Notes under the pieces: generated by a model
The model's input: only the letters and a program-made list of their open reading frames with translations
Told to the model about the DNA's origin: nothing
Database searches by the model: none
Source: Pelomyxa schiedti
Lineage: Eukaryota > Evosea > Pelobiontida > Pelomyxidae
Direction: 5' to 3'
Assembly (NCBI GenBank): GCA_020536535.1
Contig: JAHLWZ010000151.1
Location: 30,965-94,964 of the forward strand
DNA length: 64,000 nt
Shown: one piece after another, positions 34,001-44,001 of the stretch
Numbering within the stretch: the first letter of the stretch is position 1
Layout: each line of letters starts with the position of its first letter
Translations under genes and position numbers: made by a program

Positions 34001-34359
34001 AGCCATCTCCTGTAGAATCACGTACTCCTTTTCAGCCTTGAGGAGTTTGGCCCAAGCACTTGAGACAGTGCCCTCCTCGAACCACAGAGTTTCAGGAGCG
34101 CGACTAATGAGTTTGGAGGTTTGGGAAGCGAAATCTGCAAACAATTGTGCTCTCCCCTGGAAGTATTTCCACATTCTTTGCACAGAGTATATTTTTTGCT
34201 CATAGTTCTTCTGCACTTGGCAACAGCGATTCTACACATAGTGTTTGTTCCAAAGTAACAACAAAAAAAACCAAACGCGAAGACTAGCAAAGGGGGGGGG
34301 GGAAAGGGAGGGAAAGGGCACACAAGCAAACGCGAAAAAAAAGTTTTCTCGTCCCCCAT
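31053..34359 (-). CDS. F-BAR / RhoGAP protein with proline-rich C-terminus
   Basis: Start MGDEKTFFSRLL joins to NRCCQVQKNYEQKIYSVQ and WKYFQGRAQLFADFASQTSK, a typical F-BAR opening. Helical exons follow (LVDEMENIKKK, AQHQMKMHLDAVSALNK, LEKKLNKLRDDIKELE, IIAKADQDIGSLLQQLETES). A RhoGAP domain comes next: FHVPLEDVVARQ, then PCIFRISGTVSEIETSKSNL containing the arginine finger, TCAALLKLWLRALPEPIIP, and LPEVNRITIGYLITFVQNF. The C-terminal 450 residues or so are proline-rich (PPPPP, SPPPS runs) with SH3-ligand character. Such proteins couple membrane curvature to Rho/Rac inactivation, as in srGAP and Dictyostelium F-BAR/RhoGAP proteins. At least nine introns. Catalytic residues look intact. Confidence 0.85.
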
Positions 34360-34493
34360 GGTCGCTACACGAGAGGTTGACGCCACAAATATCGTGTTGT
34401 GCAACAAACAGTACTGTCAGAATGAGATCTCTCCTACCACACCACCACCAACCAAGACCAACTTAACCAGAATTAATAAAAGACAAAATTAAA

Positions 34494-34614
34494 ATTGAAA
34501 CACCGCACCGCTCTGTCTGCTCCCTTTTTTAGTAAATGCGTTGATAGTTAAAGATCTATTTGATGATCCTGTCTTTCAAGGCTATTTCCACAGCCCCTTT
34601 CAGACCACGAATCC
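34494..34614. repeat. 121-bp copy A flanking gap 2
   Basis: Identical to 34715-34835. It ends exactly at the first N of the gap. The other copy starts exactly at the first base after the gap. Confidence 0.97.
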
Positions 34615-34714
34615 NNNNNNNNNNNNNNNNNNNNNNNNNNNNNNNNNNNNNNNNNNNNNNNNNNNNNNNNNNNNNNNNNNNNNNNNNNNNNNNNNNNNNN
34701 NNNNNNNNNNNNNN
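34615..34714. other. Assembly gap 2 (100 N), probably spurious
   Basis: Exactly 100 N lie between two identical 121-bp copies. This is what an unmerged contig-end overlap looks like; removing the N and one copy gives a continuous sequence. Confidence 0.95.
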
Positions 34715-34835
34715 ATTGAAACACCGCACCGCTCTGTCTGCTCCCTTTTTTAGTAAATGCGTTGATAGTTAAAGATCTATTTGATGATCCTGTCTTTCAA
34801 GGCTATTTCCACAGCCCCTTTCAGACCACGAATCC
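34715..34835. repeat. 121-bp copy B flanking gap 2
   Basis: Exact duplicate of 34494-34614, beginning immediately after the gap. It contains the 3' end of the small minus-strand reading frame described for this region. Confidence 0.97.
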
Positions 34836-35017
34836 TTTCCTGTGCAAGTTGGTGTTCCACTGATTTCACGTAAGTGTCGAAGGGACTCACCTCTGGAAGG
34901 TCGATCTTGCCCTTACTGAAACACACAGGAAGAGGCCCTATGGTAAGAGAACGGAATTTCTGTATGGCCTGTTAGCCCTTTGTGCACATAAAACCGTTTT
35001 GCTACAACCAATACCAT
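34777..35017 (-). CDS. Possible small protein (two exons)
   Basis: If ATG at 35017 is followed at once by an intron (GTATTGG..GCTAACAG), the frame reads AIQKFRSLTIGPLPVCFSK, then GKIDLPEVSPFDTYVKSVEH and QLAQERIRGLKGAVEIALKD, ending at TAG 34777-34779. The composition is protein-like and uninterrupted for about 64 residues. Problem: the ATG overlaps base for base the ATG of the plus-strand membrane-protein gene (shared catg), leaving no room for untranslated leaders, so the true 5' end may lie elsewhere. Family unknown. Confidence 0.3.
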
Positions 35018-37306
35018 GTCCACAGAGGACAAATGCCATAGCACACATCCTTCAAATGGTGACGCAACCAAGCCACATGGTGAGGGTGATGTGGAGAGTG
35101 GTAACAAGCACGCCGAGAAAGATGCGGAAGTTGCTGCCGACCAACCCAGCGAAGTCACTGAATGCACTGTGAGTGCAGCACATAGTCCAACAACTTCGGC
35201 TGATGTTGGTGTTGGTGCAGGTGTCAGTGTCAGTGTACCCGTGGGGCCTGGGGCTTGTGCTGTTGGCAAGGCTGTGGAGGAGTTTGGGGTTTCAGAGCCT
35301 GAGGACAAAGTGCCGCGGTTGCGCTTCTTTTGCTCCTTGTCAGAGATAGCGGAGAGATACGGCGTTGGCGTGTACTTGTATTTTGACTTCCTGAGATTTG
35401 TCATGATTCTCAACTTTATTGTTTCAGTGCTCGTTTTGTGCAATTGGGGTATGTGCATACTTCTGGTACGTGTCAATTGGACCTAATCAATTTGTTTTCA
35501 GTTCCCCAGGTTGCCATGTACGATATCGACACAGTGGTACATGAAATTGCATTGCACTCTGAAGACTAAAATACAATTGCAGGCAGATAATTTGGAAGCT
35601 CTTTTTGTGTCTGGATATCCCCCAACATTGCTGATAGTTTGGCAAGTGACGTCTGGCGTTGCTTGCGGAACAGTGGCACTTTTTGGGTTTTTCCAAGCCT
35701 AAATTCTATATCAATGACAAAATGATTAGGTTTCTGTATGTTATTCATGCACGGAACGTACAAAAAAGCAGCCCCGAAGCAGAAAAGCCGCCAGAACAGA
35801 ACTCTCTTTGGGAATACGAACTAATGCCACAAACACCTGGTGATATGGGCTTTATAGAGGTAAGGGCTCATACTCCTCTTTTTAGTCATCGTTCTTATTA
35901 TTTAAATATGCAGCGGAACATGAAAGTCAATAATTGCAGTAAGTTCTGCAGAAGATCTGTGAGTTATGTATTATTTTTCCTATTTACAGGTTATCACTCT
36001 GAAATTGATTGATGCCCATAATAACGGCTGTAGCCTGCTCAACGGTTGCACTGATAGTGATGTGTGTAGCTCAGTTGAGAAATGCCCCCATGACTACTTG
36101 GGTTTACCAACAGTTGCTATCCTATTTTAACGCGGATTTCTCACCTCTCTCAGAACAATTGTTGGTTATGCCATTAGTATAACCCCATGGGTAAGCTGAA
36201 GTGGTCACAAGTATAGATTTTCGTTTACATTTTGAAGGATTATGCCATCAGTATTACCTTGTTTCTTCTCTGCTTTGGTGGAAGAAAAATTTGTTCCATT
36301 CTCACTCATTTTGAGCGGCATAAAAGTAGACTCGCTCATTCCAAAAATAAGACATTTAAAAATTTTACCTACAAGGTATTTTAATCCAAGTCTCACAGAC
36401 TTTCACACATACAGGTCGTACTAGTTTCCTCCGTATATTGGGCTCAGTGGTTGCAACTGAGTGACACTGATGATTTCTGCCCACTACGCACAGCAGGAAT
36501 AAAGGTACGTCGACTAACTGACAGCTATACCAACACCTGATATAGTTTTTATCTATCGGAATAACGGACTTGACTCTTGGTAAAAATCCACGAGCATTTC
36601 ATCACTTAACCAGATTCCAAAAGGGAGTCTTTTATTAATTGCCACACCACTTTTCACGTACTATCTCAATACACGTAAAAAAAGGGCGGGAAAGCCAAGA
36701 GCTGAGGTATGTGCAGCCTTTAACAAAAATCCTGATCCCAGTTTAGATACACTTCGACTTGTCAGCACAGTTTGTTGTCATAAAATAGAAAATATATTTA
36801 AGATTTTTGTAGGTACATGGATGCACTATTTCGGCAGTACATGATGTACCTCGGAATGACAGGCACGTTGCGCCTCAAAAATTTTCACCAATAATACCTC
36901 GCAGTTTTCCCTTGCCTTTGTCTGTTAACATTAGCGACAACTATTATTATGTAGAGTTCCGAGAGAAAAAGGCTGTCAAAATTAACAGGTGCTAGGTACC
37001 AAATGGACAAATTCAGACTTGTCAAACTGTGTACAACAAAAAAGAAGTCCATTGGCTCGATGCGATATTACCTTGCCATTATCATGTTCCTAACAGCGAT
37101 TCTTGGCGTTGTAATGTTTCCGTATGCACCCCTTGAATCTTTCTTCACGCATATCACAATGTCACTCAAAAAAAAAAAAAAACAGGTCAGGAGGAGTGTG
37201 GACATTGTCAGGGTTGCCTGGCGACAGCTACTGCCACTGTACGATCTACAACGACACATGCCCCCCCGAAAACGCGACATCCGAGGTAGAGTCTAACTCC
37301 TGGTAG
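35016..37306 (+). CDS. Polytopic membrane protein, TMC-like N-terminal signature
   Basis: N-terminal cytosolic tail MSTEDKCHSTHPSNGD to about residue 105 is acidic and low complexity. Then LRFFCSLSEIAERYGVGVYL YFDFLRFVMILNFIVSVLVL resembles the entry of TMC/anoctamin-type channels. Further helices: TLLIVWQVTSGVACGTVALF, a stretch near 36.0-36.2 kb, VLVSSVYWAQWL, PKGSLLLIATPLFTYYLNT, and RYYLAIIMFLTAILGVVMFP. A loop after MRFLYVIHARNVQKSSPEAE is hydrophilic. The end reads GGVWTLSGLPGDSYCHC, with TAG/TAA near 37304. Exons are short; introns 40-60 nt. The TMC hallmark VGQE was not found, so the family call is weak. Confidence 0.5.
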
Positions 37307-37445
37307 CAGTCTGCGTACTCCTTTTTATGAGAGATCTCTGTCTAGGACGGAAGGGAAAACTCCCCTTTCACGAAAGGCCAACCATTCTGTACAGTTGAAC
37401 ATTAAATTATAATCAAGGTTTTTTTGCGTTTGTACGCAAACTGTG

Positions 37446-39544
37446 ATGGCGATGTCGCGCCGACGCGTCGTCCCCGAGGCGCCCAAGTGGTGGCGCCTGT
37501 TCAACGTGGACTCCGCGGCCCAGTGGGAGGACGACGGCGGCGCCGCGGCCTCGTCGGCGACTGGGGGAGGCGCGGGGCTCGCCGCGGCGCTCGACGCGGC
37601 AACGAGGTCGATGTGCCGCGACCTGGCCGACACGGCGTACGCGGCGTCCGACTTCGCGAAGCTGAGGCTGCCGGGGCCGGCGGCCGAGCGCCCCAGGGTC
37701 GTGGCCGCGAGGTCGCGGCGAAAGAGCGGCGGCTCCTCCACCACCGCCGTTCCCATAATCGCCAGCGGCGCCGCGACCGAGCAGGCTCAGGCTCAGCCGC
37801 AGCCGCCGCGGCAAAACCAGCAACTGACGCCGGCCATGGCCAGCCCCAAGTTGGGCGCCAGTGTGGAACCGGGGGCGCAGTTGCTTTCGGATGTCATCGG
37901 TGACGAAACGGATTTCGGACAGGCGTATATGTCTGCTGCAGAGTCCCTGAGGCCAAGGGACCCCTACGTTGCACTGGACTTTTCGGCTTGGTGGCTAAGG
38001 AGGGGAATTGTCACCACTGCGCTGGATTATGCGAAAAGAGCTGTACTTATTATTATTATTCTTTCTTTACTTCCTCTGGCTGAGTTTTTCTGACAGATTC
38101 ACTTTGACTATTGCCTTTTGCAGCCGTACATGACGTTGCATGGTGTGCATCACCCTTTTGTTTCTCCCCTTGTTTCCTTTTTTGGATGGATGTTTGTACT
38201 TTTGTTTTGCCCAGTTTGTACTTCCTTACCTTTGTTATGGGGGTATTCAACAAAAGTTGAATGCCTGCTAGTACACACTGCGTACACAGGCAGACAGTAT
38301 TCCCAACACTCTCCAACACAGACATCTACGCCCTGACTGGAAATTACCACAAAGCCAAGCAAGTTCTACTAACTGCCGAGCAGCTTGCCACAACAACATC
38401 TGCCGATAGAGCGAACCTCAGTAAACTTATCGTTGTTTGTGACAGCAAACTTGCAAGTAGGACTTTCTACCTCATAGGGAAAAACCCATTTATGTGTCTC
38501 AGACTCAACTCAAAATGAGACTGAAAGCAGTTTCTGGTTGTCTATTCCGAATAATACGATTCCCCTCACACAACCTTTACCTGCATTTGCAGTTTGTGGT
38601 GACTGTCACTTTACTTCAGTTGGTAGTTTTCACACTTCTAGAAATTGCCTATTTCCTCGATCCCTTCACCATTTCTGCCTTGCGGCTCGTTTGTAGGGGT
38701 ACCTTCATTTACTCTTATTTAAATACCTCACCCATAAAATAGAATGGAATGGCATTTTCTCTTCCATGGGGTTCAAGGTCCAATATCTCAAAGTCCACCA
38801 GGCAGACCCACACTCAGTTGAAAAGCACTGGAAAGAAGATTACTTATTGTTGACTGCAGCCTATGCCCACTGGAACTGTCTCACAAGATTTCACAAAGGA
38901 ACAGCTCTTTTGAAATTGGATATAGGACTTCCACTCCTTTCTCCTCCGTGTACATATACTGGTATGTTTATAGATAAATTTTTTCTAGAAAGAAATGTCC
39001 TTCCAGAAATTACACAATTTGAGGCCATGTATGGTGTTCATCTTCCCTCTGATCTAAGATACCACATTACACTCCATAATGGCTGCTCAATTGCCACCCC
39101 TCATGCTTCCGTTGTAATATACCCTCTATCTAAGTTCAGCCAGCATATTACCACTAACAAGGTATTTACATCAAGAGGATTTTCTTTCATTTAACAAACA
39201 GCCAGTATCTACTCAGGCGAGGGACCCCTGAAGTGATGTTTAGTAGCACACCTATCCACAAATACGTAATCGGTGAAGCAAATAAAATTCACGGCTCCAA
39301 TTCACAGCCAGTATTGCTTGTAATTAATCTGGATTACTCTGTTGAAGCCTTTGTGGGACAGATAGCGTGTTGCCAGGTAGGCCACGAAAAAATTGTCCCA
39401 CTAACCTCTAATAAGAACTTTGACCCACAAGGAGTACAGCTTGTGCACGGTATATGCGCCGGGTTTTCTGAACTGATAACTAGTTTGGTGTCAATGTTTC
39501 AATCACACTTTGTGGGGAGCTTCACTGAGATCCGCTCTGTGTAA
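37446..39544 (+). CDS. TPR-like / F-box / SMI1-KNR4 (SUKH) protein
   Basis: Exon 1 (GC-rich) starts MAMSRRRVVPEAPKWWRLFN with an Ala-rich region, then DPYVALDFSAWWLRRGIVTT and, after introns, DIYALTGNYHKAKQVLLTAE, which looks like TPR helices. A likely F-box follows: LLEIAYFLDPFTISALRLVC, then HWKEDYLLLTAAYAHWNCLT. A SUKH/KNR4-type domain is seen as LPEITQFEAMYGVHLPSDLR and ITLHNGCSIATPH. The C-terminal exon (SNSQPVLLVINLDYSVEAFV) is unassigned. F-box plus SUKH recalls FBXO3-type ubiquitin-ligase adaptors, although the ApaG domain of FBXO3 is not evident. AATAAA at 39554. Some internal splice sites are not certain. Confidence 0.55.
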
Positions 39545-39863
39545 GCTCAATGAAATAAATAATTAATTACCAAGGAATCATACTGACAACAGCACAGGAA
39601 AAAGCCGAAAAAGAGCAGCAAGAACACCCCTCCCAGAAAGACCTCCCCCCACTTCACAAACTACCAAAGGAGATGTTAATGCCTTCCCCACAAAACACAC
39701 GCCCGCGGGAGTAATTTAGCGATTCAAATTTTTATGGGAGCAGGTTTTTCTCCTACAACGAGGAGCTTCGAACGAAAATTGAGTTTGAGAAACCAAAAAA
39801 AAAACCTCCTTTCGAGCCGCAGCACCCTCGCTTGTCTGTGGGGAAACTGACTCAACCAACGAC
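39545..39863. other. Intergenic, nothing beyond a poly(A) signal
   Basis: 319 bp. AATAAA at 39554-39559 serves the upstream gene. The rest is the promoter of the small surface-protein gene. No RNA gene or repeat seen. Confidence 0.5.
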
Positions 39864-40647
39864 ATGAGTATCTCTCGATCAGTTGGTCACGTGTGCGCCG
39901 AGGCTTTGGGGGTGTTGCTTTGGTGCCTTGTTTTGGCCTGGTTTCCATTGGCACGGGCTCAAGACAAGATAATGTTGTCTCTATCATACGCAAAACTTGG
40001 TGCATTCCCACGTGGTTCAGATGAACGAATAACTGACTTGTTTTTTTTTGTTTGTTTGGTTGTTTTTTAAGACTGTGTTGGGGAGCCCGTGATGTATGCA
40101 GAATACGGGTTCAACCAAGAGCAGTGTGACTATATGGAATACTCGTGTGCAACTGGGAGACTGGGGGGAAGTTCCCTTGTGCAGTGTGTTGACACCTTAG
40201 ATGTCACTGAGTACTTCACATCACCGTATTTTCCGGCCCTTTTGCTTTATTTTATTTTATTTTATTTTATCTTTTCTTTTCTTTTCTTTTCTATGTATTC
40301 ATCCCTCTGTATGAAAAAGATACTGGGTTACAACCACATATCAGAATACCAACAGCACTTGCAATGACGACTTACTGATCGTCACCATTGATGCTGGGCC
40401 TCTGGACAACAAATGCTTAGACTTGGATGACTTCAGTGCTCACTATAAATGTGAGGACGATTTCCTGCAGCAAACACTTTGTACCGATGGTGAGTGCCAA
40501 GGCACGTGCTATAACAACTACTACCTCCTTGACACATGCGCATTCAATGCTGGTAAATACTCAATCACTGTCTGTGACTCTTCACTACCTGTCACATCAT
40601 TCCTACTGTTTTTCACTGCCTCTCTTGTTGGTTTACTTCTTATCTAG
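39864..40647 (+). CDS. Small Cys-rich secreted protein, probably GPI-anchored
   Basis: Signal peptide in MSISRSVGHVCAEALGVLLW CLVLAWFPLARA, then QDKIMLSLSYAKLGAFPRGS, an intron, CVGEPVMYAEYGFNQEQCDY, SCATGRLGGSSLVQCVD, a second intron with simple repeats, TTYQNTNSTCNDDLLIVTID, LDLDDFSAHYKCEDDFLQQT and CTDGECQGTCYNNYYLLDTC. It ends in a hydrophobic tail (SFLLFFTASLVGLLLI) without following basic residues, as in GPI signals. No recognised family. It resembles the Cys-rich surface protein gene at 45976 in style only. Confidence 0.65.
40240..40292. repeat. Intronic TTTTA / TTTTC pentanucleotide microsatellite
   Basis: (ttta/tttta)n followed by (cttt/ttttc)n inside an intron of the small secreted-protein gene. 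It doubles as the polypyrimidine stretch before the acceptor. Likely length-variable. Confidence 0.75.
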
Positions 40648-40752
40648 TGGCCAACAAACACGAACAACACTGTGGAAGCTAAATACTCTTCAATACAATG
40701 TGTGAAATGTACCATAAAAAAAAAATTGCTGTATTTGTTTTTTCACCATCAA

Positions 40753-42349
40753 TCACTCCCTACTCTTTTTGTGTTGTTGGGGGCTATTGAGCTGTGTAGG
40801 TACTCGTTTTATGGGAAGAGTGGTTTGATGGAGTTTGGATTGTACTGTGCCTTGGCTCTTGGTGTTTCTCCTTGATGCTTTCTGCTTCCTCGACTTACTT
40901 TCCTTGTTGCTTTTGGTCTTAAGAGTCACCTGGTGAACTACCGGCAGGTGCACTTCTGGAGAGGGTGTTGTAGAGCTGTTTGTTGATGAGGTTGTTTGTG
41001 TGTCCACATTGCTGGATGTTGTTGTAGTGGTAGACGTGGCGGTTGAGTCCTCTGCGGCGTCGGTGACAGCTTTGCTGCTTGTGACTGATGAAGGGGTAGA
41101 GTTTGGTTTTGGTACTGAGGTCCCAGCTGAGAAATACGTGGTGATGGCGCCCTTACTTCCCTGTGGTTTCACCAAGGGCTGTATACAGGCTACGGTCTTG
41201 TCAGATGAATTCACTTCAGGGCCGACTTTATGCCAGGTGAGGCCTACTTGGGCTTGTAGCAGTGGAAGTAGTCGCTTATATACATCTTTAACGGGTAATT
41301 CTTCATCTCCATCGCAGTTCAACCATGCATCTATCTGAATGGTTTAGAAAGTATTAGGCGACTGTCGTTGATAGGTTTTGTTTTGTTAATGATTAAGAAC
41401 GCACTGCAGCTTCGTCGGGGAGAATGACTGGAATTCTGTCATGCAACCATTGGAACTCCTCTGGTGCCTCGGTCGTCACAACAACGTATGAACAGTCGCG
41501 AGTATCCTCCTCAGAATCATCTTTATCATCATTTTCCTCGTCGGACTTCTCAGAGTGGTCCTCTTCGTGTTCCTCAAAGGTCTCAGACGGGTCTTGGTTT
41601 TCAGATTCCTCCTTATCAAAGATAGTGCTAACTTTCGTAGTTGTGGCTTTGATCTCTGAAACGTCATCCCATAATCCAGCCATTGCGACTATCTGTGGAA
41701 GGGTTGATCCTGCACGATAATGGCCCAGGGACGAACCTGATTATTTGGCCAATGGATGAAATAGGGCTGCCCCCTGCCACTGTCGTCATGCTTCCACTAC
41801 AATGCAAATGGTACAGTTAGACATACTATACTATGCTTCTTAACAAAGTAATTTCCAACACAAGTACACAAATACAAAACAAAAACAAAAACAAAAAAAC
41901 AAAAAACCAACCTCGAAAAATCCCTCCGAAATGACTACGCAGCGCTTGGTCCTCAGCATGCGCTTCCACATGGACGTGGCCAGAGTCTCGGCCCTAGCGT
42001 TTATCGTACAGCAGCCCCTCAGCGCCGGCGTGGTTTCCCCAATAAACCTGGGCCTGATCCCCCACCTCATCGCCTTCACCATCCGGCGCGGCCCCCCCGA
42101 CGACGACGGCGCAGTGGATGCCGTGGCTGTGGCTGCGGCAGAAGCCGAAGCGCGAGCCGGCGGCGAGACGTCCGCTGCGGCTGTGCCCGTGGTTGTGGCT
42201 GTGGCGGGGCACGAGACTACGACGGGCTGGTAGTCCGTTGGGCGGACGTTGTACGACCGGGTGTAACGACGCGTGCCGACGAAGCCGCGCGAGGCAGTGC
42301 GCGCCACGATGTCCGCGGGAGCGAGTGCGCATACGGTGCGGCCGCACAT
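40753..42349 (-). CDS. SRAP-domain protein (HMCES/YedK family)
   Basis: Starts MCGRTVC, so Cys2 becomes the N-terminal catalytic residue that cross-links abasic sites in single-stranded DNA. Further SRAP motifs: RRYTRSYNVRPTDYQPVVV, MRWGIRPRFI, TINARAETLATSMWKRML, RCVVISEGFFEWKHDD, GQPYFIHW, AGLWDDV, SYVVVTTEAPEEFQWLHDRI PVILPDEA, and LTWHKVGPEVNSSDK. An insertion of about 45 strongly acidic residues (EESENQDPSETFEEHEEDHS..) lies between AGLWDD and the VVVTTEA strand, unusual for the family. The C-terminal tail has GAITTYFSA, like a PCNA-binding PIP box, then Thr/Ser repeats and a basic end. Genome-stability role from the family. Introns restore frame at each conserved junction. Confidence 0.88.
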
Positions 42350-42712
42350 TGCGAAACCCAAATTACGTTGTCGATGTTTTCCTCTAGCAGATACCAGATG
42401 CCTCTGCTGGCCAGCTCCCAGTGTTCCATCGTTTCAGATTGTAAGTACACACGGAATCGCACTCTCTGCATAAGAGCAGAAAGTGTTCCCCCAGACCGTC
42501 AATAGAACAATTCTGCGTTGAGTTCCATTTTTTTGCCCGTCGAATCGATGTTTGAATCGTTGGCTGGTCGGCTGGGAGGTGGGCGTCTGGCGACGCTATG
42601 CATATGGCCACGCTGTGGGGGATCCTCCCGTACTCTGGTGCCGTCACGGCGCCAAGTGGTTTCCCTTCCAAAGCAAGTCGCGGGGCTGCTTCCTCCCGCC
42701 CCGGCTACGATA
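42350..42712. promoter_or_regulatory. Divergent promoter region: SRAP / F-box gene
   Basis: 363 bp between the SRAP start and the chosen F-box start at 42713. An upstream in-frame ATG at 42550 would shorten it to 200 bp. No motif assigned. Confidence 0.3.
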
Positions 42713-43962
42713 ATGGATCTCCCGGTCGACGCGTTGGACGAGGTGCTGTGCCTGTTGGACGGCCGGTCTCTGGCCGCGTGCCACGCGGTGTGCAAGGCCT
42801 GGTCCCGCCACCTTAATGGTAATCAAATGCAACTGCAATCAATCTGTGTGGCTACAACCTTAGTTTCGCTTTTTTCCCATTGGTTGTTTTTTCTATGCGC
42901 GTGTAAGTGACTGAATGCTCAAACAAAAAAACCTATCAAGTAATAGGAAGTAATATACTCTACCAGTAATTAAACAAATTCCCACAACAGGCACATAAAC
43001 TCTTGAAAATAACAACACATAGAAAAGGATTGTTTGTGGTCTGCACTTCTGCACCGCGATTTTCCAGGACAGTCGTACGAGGGAGATCTCTTTGGGGAAG
43101 GCAGCTCTCGGCAAACATACTACAGCCTGCAGAATGACGCGGCGGAGCAACGCCGCCGTACGCGCTTAAGGGAAAGGAAGCGCGCCACAGAGAAGGTGAT
43201 GTGGTGGCTGAAAGTTGGAGGTTGTGTGTCAGCCAGTGGGGCTTTATCATATTATGCACCTCCGGCATTCGCTCTTCCTGGTGGAAAGTGGTCTTCAATT
43301 GCTGCCGTTCCCGCAGGTAACATGTTTCTTTCCGGCTTTGATACAATTTACACTCATCATTCCTCTAGTTGTTGCACTTTCTGCACTAAACAGATCAACG
43401 ACGATAAGACGAGCGTCTGTGTGGACATTTTTCTGTTTTGATACCTACCTTATGTCCTGCTCCTGGCAATGCATGCTTGGGCGGAAAGTAACTTAATTCA
43501 CATCTGTACTACTCTAAAACCTTTCCTTGTATAGGGTGTTAATGGGGCATCAATTGGCTTTCTATATCACTGCCTGATGCTGCATGCAGCTACCATGAGG
43601 CATTTTTCCTCTAAAGCAAGAGCACAACTTCTCATTCAAGCAGTTGTTGCTAAACTTGCTATCCCTGTACCTTTCCAGGTGAAATGGTTCCTCTGTATGC
43701 TTTGCATGTGTTAATCAAATTCCAGACCGCTCTGATTACCTCTCAAACAACCCAGAAGTTTTTAGCTCTCCTGAGGCCAAGGCTCTTTTATCCTCTACAA
43801 TCAGCAGCTAAACTGGGCTCCTTGGCGTGCCGCATGTACTCTGTTTTCGTTTTGCTCCGTTCCCTGTACCGTTGGGATTACAAATCCTTTGCCGTAAGCG
43901 TTATTCTAACTCCTATAAACGGCACTCATTCACCTCAGGTTTGGTTTTTCTCTTGGATGTAA
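42713..43962 (+). CDS. F-box protein with membrane segments
   Basis: MDLPVDALDEVLCLLDGRSL AACHAVCKAWSRHLN is a clear F-box (LP..L...L..L...SL..C..VCK.W). After an intron come SALLHRDFPGQSYEGDLFGE, a basic stretch RRRTRLRERKRATEKVMWWL, then hydrophobic helices GGCVSASGALSYYAPPAFAL, GVNGASIGFLYHCLML, RAQLLIQAVVAKLAIPVP and KLGSLACRMYSVFVLLRSLY. It ends VWFFSWM. The F-box would recruit an SCF ligase, here perhaps anchored to a membrane (inference). An in-frame ATG at 42550 (MFESLAGRLGGG) would add about 54 residues. Middle splice sites are tentative. Confidence 0.6.
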
Positions 43963-44001
43963 AGTACAAACAAGAATGTGAAAATTCTTTAAAAACTACT
44001 C

